From: Litchfieldella anticariensis FP35 = DSM 16096
GTDB lineage: Bacteria > Pseudomonadota > Gammaproteobacteria > Pseudomonadales > Halomonadaceae
Reading direction: 5' to 3'
Assembly: GCF_000409775.1 (NCBI RefSeq)
Contig: NZ_KE332377.1
Coordinates: forward strand, 1,336,073-1,400,072
DNA: 64,000 nt
This document shows, one piece after another, positions 10,832 to 20,503 of this stretch. Position 1 is the stretch's first letter. The number at the start of each line of letters is the position of its first letter. The notes beneath the pieces are model-generated. The model was not told where the DNA came from. It did not search any database and saw only the letters and a program-made list of their open reading frames with translations. A program made the position numbers and the translations under genes.

Positions 10832-12284
10832 GGGTCTGAAGACTTGGCGGCAAGTGTGATGTGCCCATCAGGTAGATATCGATATGACGCGCGACGTCTC
10901 GCCCTTCGCCTATCGCCCACACCACAAGTGAGGCTCCGCGGCGAGCATCGCCACTGGCAAAGACACCGTCCAGCTCAGTCATCATGGTCTCGTCGGTGAT
11001 CAGTGTGCCGTTATCGGCAAGCGTTAGCCCTGGATCGACGAGTACCTGGGCTTGGGCACCCTGGAAACCGATGGCGATCAGCACCAAGTCAGCGGGAATG
11101 CGGATATCCTCCTCGAGTACTGTCTTGTCCTTGCGGCGTCCTTGGGCGTCGAGCGTCCACTTGACGCGCTCGGTGACAATTGCGTCCACGGCACCATCAC
11201 CGTCGTCATCGACAAAAGCGGTGACATTGAGGGCGAACAGTGCCTGGCCGCCCTCTTCCAAGGCATAGGTTTGCTCATAGATACGCGGCTGCCACGGCCA
11301 GGGGTTGTCAGCTGGCCGGTTCGTTGGCGGCTGCTCACGCACGCTGATCTGTGCTACGTCCAGAGCGCCTTGTCGGTGCGCAGTGGCCACACAGTCGGCA
11401 CCGGTGTCACCCCCGCCCAATACCACCACTCGCTTGCCGTAAGCATCGATCGCTGGGGCACCGCGACCTGCTTGGTGGCGATTCTCATCGGTAAGATAAG
11501 GCATGCCGAAATGGATTCCCCCCAGCTCGCGACCCGGCACCATGACATCGCGATGCTGCTGGGCGCCGATCGCCAGACACACCGCATCGAAGCTCTCGCG
11601 CAACTGGGCCAATGACATCGCAGGACCAATCTCGACACCGGTACGAAACTCGATGCCTTCACCGCGCAGTTGGTCGAGGCGTCGTTCAACCTGATGCTTG
11701 GCGAACTTGAAGTCGGGGATGCCCAGCGTCATCAACCCGCCAAGGGCTTCATCGCGTTCGAACACCGTCACCCAATGCCCGGCGCGATTGAGCTGTTGGG
11801 TGCATGCCAGCCCGGCCGGCCCACTACCCACTATCGCGACTCGTTTGCCGGTACGTCGCGCTGGCGGCTCGGGACGGATCCAACCCATTTCCCAACCGCG
11901 GTCAACGATCGCCCGCTCAAGACTCTTGATGGCCACAGCATCGGCGTTGTAGGCCAGCGTGCAGGCAGGTTCACAAGGTGCGGGACAGGTATAGCCGGTA
12001 AATTCGGGAAAGTTGTTGGTGGCATGCAGCCGCGCCAAAGCCTCGCGCCAGCGACCTCGCACCACCAAGTCGTTCCACTCGGGGATCAGGTTGCCGATCG
12101 GACAGCCGCCCATGCAAGTCGGCACACCGCAATCCATGCAGCGTTCGCCCTGTTGGCGCAGGTGATCTTCTCGCCATCGAGGCGCATAGATCTCGCGATA
12201 GTCGCCGATGCGCTCGCCAGGATCGCGCTTGCCGATCGGCTCACGTGGATGCCTGAGAAATCCGTCGGGATGGTTCTCGTCCAT
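10809..12284 (-). CDS. gltD: Glutamate synthase small (beta) subunit
   Basis: A 491-residue FAD/NADPH-dependent subunit that passes electrons to GltB for conversion of glutamine plus 2-oxoglutarate to two glutamates. The N-terminal iron-sulfur cysteines lie in CMDCGVPTCMGGCP and CPAPCEPACTL. The FAD-binding motif GSGPAGLACTQQ is near residue 155 and the NADPH motif VLGGGDTGADC near 290. A C-terminal FASGDARRGASLVVWAI motif is typical of the family. The ATG overlaps the gltB stop by one base (TGATG), so the two subunits are translationally coupled. Length is normal for the family. Confidence 0.95.
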
Positions 12285-15200
12285 CAGGCTACCTCCCCGG
12301 CTGCCGCTGGCGGCGCGACACGGATGTCCCGCCCCTGCGCTAGCTCGCGGCCCACCACCTCGGCATAGGCTTCGGGCACGACCTTGACCAACCTTGCCAG
12401 GGTGGCGGGCCAGTCGTCGAGCAGTTCCCTGGCTCGGTGGCTGCCAGTGTAGGCCTGGTGGTTTTCCAAAAGACGTTGTACCAGGGCAATGTCACGCTCG
12501 TCTTCCACGGCCTGCAACCCCACTCGCTCGGCATTGACCCGCTCAGTCAGATCGCCATGCTCGTCAAGCAGATAGGCTTCGCCACCGCTCATGCCAGCGG
12601 CGAAATTCTTGCCGCACGGGCCGAGAATCAACGCCACGCCGCCGGTCATGTACTCGCAACCGTGATCGCCGACGCCCTCGACCACGGCCAGCGCACCGGA
12701 GTTGCGTACGCAAAAGCGTTCGCCGGCCAAGCCGTTGATATAGGCTTCGCCACTGGTGGCGCCGAACAGCGCGACATTGCCGATGATGACATTGTCGGCG
12801 GCGACATACCCGGACTCCAGTGGGGTACGGACGCTGATCCGGCCACCCGATAACCCCTTGCCGAGGTAGTCGTTGGCGTCGCCGGTCAAATGCAGGCTGA
12901 TGCCCTTGGCGACGAAGGCTCCGAAGCTCTGGCCAGCCGAGCCATGCAGATGAATGCAGATGGTATCGTCGGCAAGCATAGCCGGTGCGTAACGCTTGAC
13001 CAGCGCGGAAGAAAGCAGCGTACCGACAGTGCGATCGCGATTGCATATCGTGTCCTCGATATACACTGGCTTGCCATGCTCGAGCGCTGGCGCCGCCTGG
13101 ACAATCAGGCGCTGATCGAGTTTGTCATCGAGTTGATGATTCTGCTCACGTGTCTTGTAGGGGGTATCGGTCGACTCCACGCACGCCAGCAGTTCGCTGG
13201 GATCCAGCACAATCCCCCGAGGGTGCGTCACCTCTCGTGGGCGCAGGCGATGGACACAACCGACCATGTCCTGCACCGTGGCAAAGCCAAGCGCGGCCAT
13301 GATCTCGCGCAGTTCCTCGGCGACGAAGCGCAGATAATTGATGATGTGCTCAGCCTCGCCATCGAAACGCTCACGTAGTCGTGGGTCCTGGGTCGCCACG
13401 CCCACCGAGCAAGTGTTGCAGTGACACTTACGCAGCAGCAAGCAGCCGACGACGACCATCGGCGCGGTGCCGAAGCCAAACTCCTCGGCTCCCAGTAGTG
13501 CTGCCATCGCCACGTCGCGGCCGGTCTTCATGCCGCCGTCGGTACGTACGGTGATACGCGAGCGCAGGTTGTTGGCCATCAGTACCCGATGGGTTTCGGC
13601 CAACCCCAACTCCCACGGTGTTCCGGTGTGCTTGATCGAGGTTTTCTTGGCTGCCCCGGTGCCGCCGGCATCACCGGAGATCAGCACCGCGTCGGCCCGT
13701 GCCTTGGTCACGCCGGCGGCGATAGTCCCGACGTTAGCCTTGGAAACCAGTTTGACGTGGATCTCGGCCTCGGGATTGGCGCACTTGAGATCATGAATCA
13801 ACTGGGCCAAATCCTCGATCGAGTAGATATCGTGATGCGGTGGAGGCGAAATCAGCCCCACGCCGGGAACCGTGAAACGAACCTCGGCAATCGCTGCATC
13901 GACCTTGCCGCCAGGAAGCTCGCCGCCCTCGCCCGGTTTGGCGCCCTGAGCCATCTTGATCTCGATCTGACGGGCGCTCGCCAGGTAGTGGGCGGTGACC
14001 CCGAAGCGCCCCGAGGCGCATTGCTTCATCGAGTTCTCGGCGTCGGTACCGAAGCGCTCGACCTGTTCACCACCCTCTCCGCTGCCGGCCTTGCCGCCGA
14101 TACGGTTCATGGCGATCGCCATCACTTCATGGGCCTCACGCGACAGGGCACCGAATGACATCGAACCGGTGCCGAAACGTTTGAGAATCGCCTCGACCGG
14201 CTCGACCCGTTCGAGCGGAATCGAGCGTTGCGGATCAAGATCGAAGTCGAGCAGTCCACGCAGTGTTTGTAGACAGCGGCTCTGCTCATTGACGGCCTCA
14301 GCGAAGCGGCAATAGCTCTCGGCGTCATTGTGACGGGCCGCCTGCTGCAGGTAGCCGATGGTGCGCGGATTCCACTGATGCCATTCGCCATCGCGACGCC
14401 AATAGAAATCGCCGCCCTGCAGCAACTGTAGATTACCGGCGATGCGATCGCTGTAGGCGACCGCATGTGCCTGCTCGGCTTCATCCTCGATCGTCGCCAG
14501 ACCTACGCCTGGAATGTGGGCCGGTGTTCCGGTGAAGCAATCGTCGACCAATGACTGGTCCAGGCCAATGCACTCGAAGGTCTGCGCGCCCTTGTAGCTC
14601 TCCAACGTGGAAATCCCCATCTTGGCCATGACCTTGAGCAGGCCATCCTCGATAGCGAGACGATAACCTTGGTGGGCCGAGGCACTATCGGTGATGTCGG
14701 AAAGCGCCCCCTCGACATGTAAGTGTTCAAGACTGCGATAGGCCAACCACGGATAGATGGCGTCGGCTCCATAGCCGACCAAGGTGCAGTGGTGGTGTAC
14801 GGCATAAGGCTCGCCGCTGCACAGCACCAAAGAAGCGCGGGTGCGCTTGCCGGCTCGGATCAGACCGTGGTGAACAGCGCCGATGGCGAGCAGGGAAGGA
14901 ATGGCCACCCGCGTCGGTCCCACTTGTCGATCGTCGAGGACCACCAGGCTGATACCAGCATCGACGGCGGCCTCGGCGTCGCGACGCAGGCGTTCGATCG
15001 CTGCCGCCAGCCCATCGCCTGGCGAATAGGTGGTATCGACCGTCTGTGCGCGCAGTCCCTCGCGATCGAGCCCAGCAAGGGTCGCAAACTCCCTGTCGTC
15101 AAGAATCGGGCTTTCAAGGCGTAAACGGCGACAATGCTCGGGTGTCTCTCCGAGCAAGTTGCGTTGACAGCCCAGGTGGATGCTCAGTGAGGTAACCAAC

Positions 15201-16819
15201 GCCTCGCGCAGGTAGTCCAACGGCGGGTTGGTGACCTGGGCGAAAAGCTGATGGAAGTAGGCGAACAGTGGCTTACGCTGTGCCGACAAGGCCGCCAATG
15301 GCGTATCGTTGCCCATCGCGCCTAGTGGATCCTTACCAGACTCGGCCATTGGCCCCAGCAATACGCGAAGCCCCTCGAGTGTATAGCCGAAGGCACATTG
15401 ATGGGCGGCGAGCGTCGCCGGATCGAGTGCCTTGATAATGGGCTCGTGGGAATCGTCACGCAGATCGGCAAGCTTGACCCGGTGCCGGGCAAGCCAATCG
15501 GCATAAGGCGCTGCATGAGTCAGATGACGAAAGACCTCATCCTCGGGAACGATGCGACCCTCACGGGTATCGGCGAGAAAGAGCTGACCTGGACGTAACC
15601 GTCCCTGCAGCACGATCTCACCGAAGTCGGTATCCAAGGTGCCGCTTTCGCTGGCCATGATCAGCTTGTCATCACGGGTCAGGCAGTAACGGCAAGGACG
15701 CAGGCCATTGCGGTCGATGACCGCCCCTACCGCCTCGCCGTCCGTGGCGACGACCAATGCCGGTCCGTCCCACGGCTCCATGAGGGAAGCGTGATAGTCA
15801 TAGAAGGCTCTCCGCTCCGGCATCATCGCTGGATCCTTCTCCCAGGCCTCGGGGATCAGCATGCGTAGCGCATGCGGCAGAGAGCGCCCGCCTGCCAGTA
15901 GCAGTTCCAGTACATGGTCGAAGTCGGCGGAGTCGCTCTGGTCGTCTTCGGCCAGAACCGGCTTGATCCGGTCGATATCGGCACCGAAGCGTGGGCTTTC
16001 CAGCGACACCTCACGTGCACGCATCCAGTTGACGTTACCGCGCAAGGTATTGAATTCGCCATTGTGCACCAGAGTGCGATAGGGATGAGCAAGCTCCCAG
16101 GCTCCCAGAGTGTTGGTGGAGAATCGGGAGTGCACCAGCACCAGCGCGCTTTCCACTCGTGTATCGCGCAGGTCGGTGTAATAGCTGGCCAACTGGGCAC
16201 AGGTCAGCAAGCCTTTGTAGACGATACGTCGCCGATCCAGGCTGCAGATGTAGAACAGATTGGCCCCCTCCCCCCCCAGTCCACGCTCGCGCACGCGGTT
16301 CTGGATCTCGCAGCGCAGCACATACAGGCCAACATCGAAAGCTTCCGGCGGCATGGGCGTCGAGGGCGCCAAGAAACCCTGCTCCACCACGGGCTCGGAA
16401 TCCAGTGCCGTACGCCCTAGCCCCCGGTTGTCGGTGGGCACACGGCGCCAGCTCAGCAGTCGGTATCCTTGCGCATCGATAGCGGCCTCGATCATTCGTT
16501 TGATCGACGTGCGCTGCTTTCCGTCTCGAGGGAGAAAGAATTGCGCGACCCCATAAGTACCGGCACTGGGCAGATCAGGAATGATGTCGGCAAAAAAACG
16601 ATGAGGGACCTGCAATAGCATACCGGCCCCATCACCGGTATTTTCTTCGGCACCACGCGCACCACGGTGATCGAGGTTGCGCAGCATGCGCAGACCGTCC
16701 TCGATCAGTGCATGCGTAACCTGGCCACGTACGTTGACCAACGCACCCACGCCACAGTTGGCATAACCGGCACGAGGGTTGAAGGGCATCCTGCTGAACT
16801 TGCCTGCCGGGTATCGCAT
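12284..16819 (-). CDS. gltB: Glutamate synthase large (alpha) subunit
   Basis: A 1511-residue enzyme. The glutaminase nucleophile is Cys22 in YANCGVGALVN, after a short propeptide-like leader that would be removed. The class II amidotransferase domain follows (residues about 22-430), then a linker domain. The FMN synthase domain is about 850-1200 and carries GSMSFGALSREAHE and GGMKTGRDV. The 3Fe-4S ligands lie in KCHCNTCSVG, and the GXGXG beta-helix domain (ISVRTP, GNVALFGATSG, GANGxxCEYMTGG-like) is C-terminal. The N-terminal CGVG type differs from the DNCGFG of the usual enterobacterial/pseudomonad enzyme. The ATG at 16819 follows AGGGGT; an internal ATG at codon 11 would shorten the leader. 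It forms an operon with gltD. Confidence 0.94.
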   Translation of the reverse strand: MRYPAGKFSRMPFNPRAGYANCGVGALVNVRGQVTHALIEDGLRMLRNLDHRGARGAEENTGDGAGMLLQVPHRFFADIIPDLPSAGTYGVAQFFLPRDGKQRTSIKRMIEAAIDAQGYRLLSWRRVPTDNRGLGRTALDSEPVVEQGFLAPSTPMPPEAFDVGLYVLRCEIQNRVRERGLGGEGANLFYICSLDRRRIVYKGLLTCAQLASYYTDLRDTRVESALVLVHSRFSTNTLGAWELAHPYRTLVHNGEFNTLRGNVNWMRAREVSLESPRFGADIDRIKPVLAEDDQSDSADFDHVLELLLAGGRSLPHALRMLIPEAWEKDPAMMPERRAFYDYHASLMEPWDGPALVVATDGEAVGAVIDRNGLRPCRYCLTRDDKLIMASESGTLDTDFGEIVLQGRLRPGQLFLADTREGRIVPEDEVFRHLTHAAPYADWLARHRVKLADLRDDSHEPIIKALDPATLAAHQCAFGYTLEGLRVLLGPMAESGKDPLGAMGNDTPLAALSAQRKPLFAYFHQLFAQVTNPPLDYLREALVTSLSIHLGCQRNLLGETPEHCRRLRLESPILDDREFATLAGLDREGLRAQTVDTTYSPGDGLAAAIERLRRDAEAAVDAGISLVVLDDRQVGPTRVAIPSLLAIGAVHHGLIRAGKRTRASLVLCSGEPYAVHHHCTLVGYGADAIYPWLAYRSLEHLHVEGALSDITDSASAHQGYRLAIEDGLLKVMAKMGISTLESYKGAQTFECIGLDQSLVDDCFTGTPAHIPGVGLATIEDEAEQAHAVAYSDRIAGNLQLLQGGDFYWRRDGEWHQWNPRTIGYLQQAARHNDAESYCRFAEAVNEQSRCLQTLRGLLDFDLDPQRSIPLERVEPVEAILKRFGTGSMSFGALSREAHEVMAIAMNRIGGKAGSGEGGEQVERFGTDAENSMKQCASGRFGVTAHYLASARQIEIKMAQGAKPGEGGELPGGKVDAAIAEVRFTVPGVGLISPPPHHDIYSIEDLAQLIHDLKCANPEAEIHVKLVSKANVGTIAAGVTKARADAVLISGDAGGTGAAKKTSIKHTGTPWELGLAETHRVLMANNLRSRITVRTDGGMKTGRDVAMAALLGAEEFGFGTAPMVVVGCLLLRKCHCNTCSVGVATQDPRLRERFDGEAEHIINYLRFVAEELREIMAALGFATVQDMVGCVHRLRPREVTHPRGIVLDPSELLACVESTDTPYKTREQNHQLDDKLDQRLIVQAAPALEHGKPVYIEDTICNRDRTVGTLLSSALVKRYAPAMLADDTICIHLHGSAGQSFGAFVAKGISLHLTGDANDYLGKGLSGGRISVRTPLESGYVAADNVIIGNVALFGATSGEAYINGLAGERFCVRNSGALAVVEGVGDHGCEYMTGGVALILGPCGKNFAAGMSGGEAYLLDEHGDLTERVNAERVGLQAVEDERDIALVQRLLENHQAYTGSHRARELLDDWPATLARLVKVVPEAYAEVVGRELAQGRDIRVAPPAAAGEVA

Positions 16820-16862
16820 GAATGTCGTTACCCCTGACGGGTGGCTTTGCGCCTATCACAGC

Positions 16863-17474
16863 TTAGGCCATATGACGCCAACGCTGCAGGCCAAGCATCA
16901 GGAGGTGAACCGGCAAAAAGATGGCTAGTGGCCATAACAGCATCAGACCAGCCAGGTAGAACAATGGGTCAAGGCTATCCTGAGGCTGGCCAAAAGGGCC
17001 ATGCACCCAGTTGATATTGCGCTCGGGATCGGTGAAGAGATAAGTCAAGGGGATCACCAACCAGGTCAAAGCGGTCTGCCAGAAGATGGCACGTCGGTCG
17101 AATCCAAGCCGCCATACGGCAAAGCTCGCTACCAGCGGCAGGATCAGATGATAGAGCGATAGCACCCGTGTCACGGGAGGGTGCTCTGGATTGAACATGT
17201 ACTCGGTACCGCCAATGGGGTGTATACCGGTCAACCAGGCGATCCCTACATCCACCGCCCACAGCATGCCTACCAACAATACCGATAGCAGTTGCATCGA
17301 CAGCAAGCGTCGGTTCTCGGTCCACAGGCCCACCAGAATGAGGAAGTTGGCCAGATTACACAGCCAGAAGAAGTTCTGATGACCGAGCATCACGACATAG
17401 GTCGGTGCCCAACCGAGAATCCAAGCGGTGAAGGCGAGCTTGAGCCATAGCGGTATGCGATGCCCCACTGGCAT
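16863..17474 (-). CDS. Unrecognised six-segment membrane protein next to phhR
   Basis: A 203-residue protein made almost wholly of hydrophobic segments (about six: near 10-30, 33-48, 58-82, 105-125, 130-148 and 170-195). Conserved-looking polar loops are HPIGGTEYMFNPEHPP and a DPERNINWVHGPFG stretch. I do not recognise a function. It begins two bases after the phhR stop on the same strand and is therefore almost certainly co-transcribed with phhR. A link to aromatic amino acid metabolism is only contextual. It lies upstream of gltB with a 43-base gap. No signal peptide apart from the first membrane segment is apparent. Confidence 0.7.
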   Translation of the reverse strand: MPVGHRIPLWLKLAFTAWILGWAPTYVVMLGHQNFFWLCNLANFLILVGLWTENRRLLSMQLLSVLLVGMLWAVDVGIAWLTGIHPIGGTEYMFNPEHPPVTRVLSLYHLILPLVASFAVWRLGFDRRAIFWQTALTWLVIPLTYLFTDPERNINWVHGPFGQPQDSLDPLFYLAGLMLLWPLAIFLPVHLLMLGLQRWRHMA

Positions 17475-17475
17475 A

Positions 17476-19038
17476 TCAGGATGCCTCCTCGCCTATCCCG
17501 TGGCGCTTGAGCTTGTTGGCGACAGTGGTGTGAGAAACACCCAACCGCCGTGCCAAGAGTCGGCTGGAAGGATATTGAGGATAGAGTGCAGCGAGCACGC
17601 GCTTCTCCACCTCGCCAAGAATATCAGCCAATCCACCATCCAGATCGATGCCGGCCAACCCCGGTGTCGGTCCTACATCAGGCAAACGTAGATGCGACGG
17701 TTCGATAGCCCCTCCCTCGCACAACGATACTGCCTGGAACAACACATTCTCGAGTTGACGCACGTTACCAGGCCAATGGTAGGAAGAAAGCCGCGCCAGC
17801 GCCGCAGGAGAAAGCCGAGGCATGGAACAACCGATCTGGCGCGAGGCACGATCGATGAAGTGGTTGGCCAGTTCCTCGATACCATCCAGGCAGTCGCGCA
17901 GCGGTGGTACCTGCAGCGAAAGCACGTTCAGGCGATGATAGAGATCCTGGCGGAAGCGGCCGGCGGTACACAACGCCGGCAGATCCTGCTGAGTGGCACA
18001 GATCACCCGCACGTCCAAAAAGGTTTCCTCGTCACTACCCACGCGACGAAAGCCACCATCCTGTAGGAAGCGCAGTAGCTTGACCTGCAATCTCGGGCTC
18101 ATCTCACCGACTTCGTCGAGAAAGATGGTGCCGCCAGCGGTGAGTTCCAGCAAGCCCAGTTTGCCTTCCGGGCGTGCACCTTCGAATGCCCCGGGGGCAT
18201 AGCCAAACAACTCGGTCTCGGCCATCGACTCCGGCAGACCGGCGCAGTTGAGCGCCATGAATGGCGCCTGGCCTCTTGAACTGGCCAGATGGCAAGCGCG
18301 TGCTAACAGCTCCTTGCCGGTCCCGGTTTCCCCCTCGATCAACAGCGGCGCATCCAAGGGGGCCATGCGTCGAGCTTCACGAATCAATGTGGCTAGCCGT
18401 GGGCTCGATTGGAAGATTGCCTCGAAACCACGTAATTCCTGGCGTTGTACATGATAGATGCGCTCGCCGATGCGGTCGGCACGGTGCAGGGTTACCACTG
18501 CCCCTGCCAACGAGGCGACATCGTCATCATTCTCGCTATGCAGAGGCGCGATATCCGCCAGGTAGGTGGCCTCCTTGAGTTTCAGGCGCAGCCCATTCAC
18601 TCGTGCATTGTTGCGGCGTATCAGTTCAGGCAAGTCGAGGTCATGGAGATAACGATCCAACGATAGCCCTGGCACTTCATCGATACGTACCCCCAGCATC
18701 TGTCCCGCGGCGCGATTGGCAGCAACGATATGGCCTTCCATGTCGATCGACATCACTGGATCCGAGAGCGATGACAACAGGGCATCGAGCTCCAGATGGC
18801 GCCGTTCGCTGGGCATCAGGCTGACGCGCCTGACACTGAATACGCCGGGAATAGCCTCCAGCGTTGGGCGCAGAGTCGCTAGCTGGGCGTTGAGCAGGTG
18901 CGGCAAATGGAGATAGATAGTATTGCCATGGTCTCCGCCGACTTCTCCGCGAGCGACATTGACACCGTAATCGGCGAAGTGAGAAACGATGTCCCGCAGA
19001 ATGCCGATTCTATTCTGGCAATGAAACTTGAGGCGCAT
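17476..19038 (-). CDS. phhR: TyrR/PhhR-family transcriptional regulator
   Basis: A 520-residue regulator with an N-terminal ACT domain (residues 1-75) that in this family binds aromatic amino acids. A PAS domain (about 78-190) follows, then an AAA+ domain with Walker A GETGTGKELLA near 237 and Walker B GGTIFLDEVGE. The C-terminal helix-turn-helix contains SRLLARRLGVSHTTVANKLKRHGIG. The sigma-54 contact loop reads GAFEGA, not GAFTGA. That is a feature of TyrR-like members that act with sigma-70 or as repressors. It diverges from phhA, which PhhR activates in pseudomonads. Two PhhR-box-like sites lie in the shared intergenic region. Length is normal. Confidence 0.92.
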   Translation of the reverse strand: MRLKFHCQNRIGILRDIVSHFADYGVNVARGEVGGDHGNTIYLHLPHLLNAQLATLRPTLEAIPGVFSVRRVSLMPSERRHLELDALLSSLSDPVMSIDMEGHIVAANRAAGQMLGVRIDEVPGLSLDRYLHDLDLPELIRRNNARVNGLRLKLKEATYLADIAPLHSENDDDVASLAGAVVTLHRADRIGERIYHVQRQELRGFEAIFQSSPRLATLIREARRMAPLDAPLLIEGETGTGKELLARACHLASSRGQAPFMALNCAGLPESMAETELFGYAPGAFEGARPEGKLGLLELTAGGTIFLDEVGEMSPRLQVKLLRFLQDGGFRRVGSDEETFLDVRVICATQQDLPALCTAGRFRQDLYHRLNVLSLQVPPLRDCLDGIEELANHFIDRASRQIGCSMPRLSPAALARLSSYHWPGNVRQLENVLFQAVSLCEGGAIEPSHLRLPDVGPTPGLAGIDLDGGLADILGEVEKRVLAALYPQYPSSRLLARRLGVSHTTVANKLKRHGIGEEAS

Positions 19039-19074
19039 GTCGAATTCTTTTCCGTCAAAAGGACGTGACTTGAC

Positions 19075-19092
19075 TGTAAAGATAGCGTGACA
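19075..19092. promoter_or_regulatory. Candidate PhhR/TyrR box 1
   Basis: TGTAAA, six bases, then GTGACA. The left half matches the TyrR box half-site TGTAAA exactly and the right half is degenerate against TTTACA. It lies 37 bases upstream of the phhR start, so autoregulation is plausible. This is a weak site and was judged by eye. Confidence 0.3.
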
Positions 19093-19157
19093 GAGTTTTT
19101 CATCTCAATCACGAATCTCCCCTTCTTCCGCCCTTATGGTTCCTAAGCTACATTTAG

Positions 19158-19175
19158 CGTATAGAAAACTTTACA
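19158..19175. promoter_or_regulatory. Candidate PhhR/TyrR box 2
   Basis: CGTATA, six bases (GAAAAC), then a perfect TTTACA half-site. The pattern fits TGTAAA-N6-TTTACA, the TyrR/PhhR box. It lies about 120 bases upstream of the phhA start, a normal distance for an activator site. Assignment rests on consensus match and on the adjacent phhR gene. Confidence 0.4.
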
Positions 19176-19297
19176 GCTTCGACACACCTTCCTCTTCCAG
19201 TGAGGCGATAAGAGTACTGTTGCGACCACCAACCCACTCTATGCTGATGAGCATTCCCTTTGTTCTTTCGACAATCACAACATCCAGGGAGGCTCGT

Positions 19298-20107
19298 ATG
19301 GCCAAATCAACCAACTACCAGGCGCGAATGCCTGATGCCAATGGCTACATTGCCTACAGCGACCAAGAGCACGCTACCTGGAAAACCCTGATGGAGCGCC
19401 AGACGGCAATCATTGGAGGGCGTGTATGCCAGGAATACATCGATGGTCTGGAGCGCCTCGCTCTGCCCCACGATCGTATCCCCCAGCTCGCTGACGTGGA
19501 TCGTGTACTCCTCGATTCCACCGGCTGGCAGACCGCACAGGTACCAGCGCTGATTCCTTTCGATACCTTCTTCGAACTGCTGGCAAGTCGTCGCTTTCCG
19601 GTAGCCACCTTCATTCGTACTCCGGAAGAGCTTGACTACCTGCAGGAGCCGGACATCTTTCACGAGCTCTTCGGTCATTGCCCGATGCTCACTAACCACG
19701 ACTTCGCCGAATTCACCGCCACTTACGGCAAGTTGGGACTGGCAGCAAGCAAACAGGAGCGTGTCTACCTGGCCAGGCTGTACTGGATGACCGTGGAGTT
19801 CGGGCTGGTGGATACCCCGGAAGGTCGACGCATCTATGGCGGCGGCATCATCTCCTCGCCCAAGGAGACATTGTACGCACTGTCCGACGTCCCCGAGCAT
19901 TACCCCTTCGATCCGCTCGATGCGATGCGCACCCCCTACCGCATCGACATCCTGCAGCCGCTCTACTACGTGCTTGACGGCCTGCATACCCTGCACGACC
20001 TTTCTAGGCAGGACATCATGGCCCTGGTGCATCAAGCTATGGAACTGGGGCTGTATCCGCCCAAGTTCCCGCCCAAGCCGTCCGAACCAAAAGCCGCCAA
20101 CGCCTGA
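19298..20107 (+). CDS. phhA: Phenylalanine-4-hydroxylase
   Basis: A 269-residue bacterial phenylalanine hydroxylase that makes tyrosine from phenylalanine, O2 and tetrahydropterin. The iron ligands are His122 and His127 in FHELFGHCP and Glu167 in YWMTVEFGL. The start at 19298 is set by AGGGAGG seven bases upstream; a longer frame from 19136 crosses the promoter region and has no family character. It is the first gene of phhABC, divergent from phhR. The cofactor is recycled by the next gene product, and the tyrosine formed can be transaminated by the third. There is no N-terminal regulatory domain, as usual in bacteria. Confidence 0.96.
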   Translation: MAKSTNYQARMPDANGYIAYSDQEHATWKTLMERQTAIIGGRVCQEYIDGLERLALPHDRIPQLADVDRVLLDSTGWQTAQVPALIPFDTFFELLASRRFPVATFIRTPEELDYLQEPDIFHELFGHCPMLTNHDFAEFTATYGKLGLAASKQERVYLARLYWMTVEFGLVDTPEGRRIYGGGIISSPKETLYALSDVPEHYPFDPLDAMRTPYRIDILQPLYYVLDGLHTLHDLSRQDIMALVHQAMELGLYPPKFPPKPSEPKAANA

Positions 20108-20163
20108 ATACTCTTGTTTTCACACACTTTTCATTACCTGACTTCATACATATGGAGACCTCA

Positions 20164-20502
20164 ATGAGCAATCTTTCACAACAGCAGTGCGAAGCTTGCA
20201 GCTGGGATGCCCCACACGTGACGGAGGCTGAAATCGAAGAGTACAAGAAGCAGATTCCCGAGTGGCAGATCGTCGAGCGCGATGGCATCATGCAACTGGA
20301 GCGAGTATTCAAGTTCCGCAACTTCAAGCAGGCCCTGGCGTTCACCAACGACGTCGGCGATATCGCTGAGGAAGCCGGCCACCATCCGGCACTACTCACC
20401 GAATGGGGCAAGGTTACCGTCACGTGGTGGTCGCACGAGATGAAGGGCCTGCACAAGAACGACTTCATCCTGGCAGCCAGAACCGACGAGGTAGCAGCGT
20501 AA
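20164..20502 (+). CDS. phhB: Pterin-4a-carbinolamine dehydratase
   Basis: A 112-residue protein that dehydrates the 4a-hydroxy-tetrahydropterin formed by PhhA so the cofactor can be recycled. The family motif is [20 protein letters not shown], followed by a conserved His in KGLHKND. The ATG at 20164 lies nine bases after GGAGA. An upstream in-frame ATG at 20152 overlaps that ribosome-binding site and is less likely. It sits 56 bases after phhA and one base before phhC. Confidence 0.95.
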   Translation: MSNLSQQQCEACSWDAPHVTEAEIEEYKKQIPEWQIVERDGIMQLERVFKFRNFKQALAFTNDVGDIAEEAGHHPALLTEWGKVTVTWWSHEMKGLHKNDFILAARTDEVAA

Positions 20503-20503
20503 A

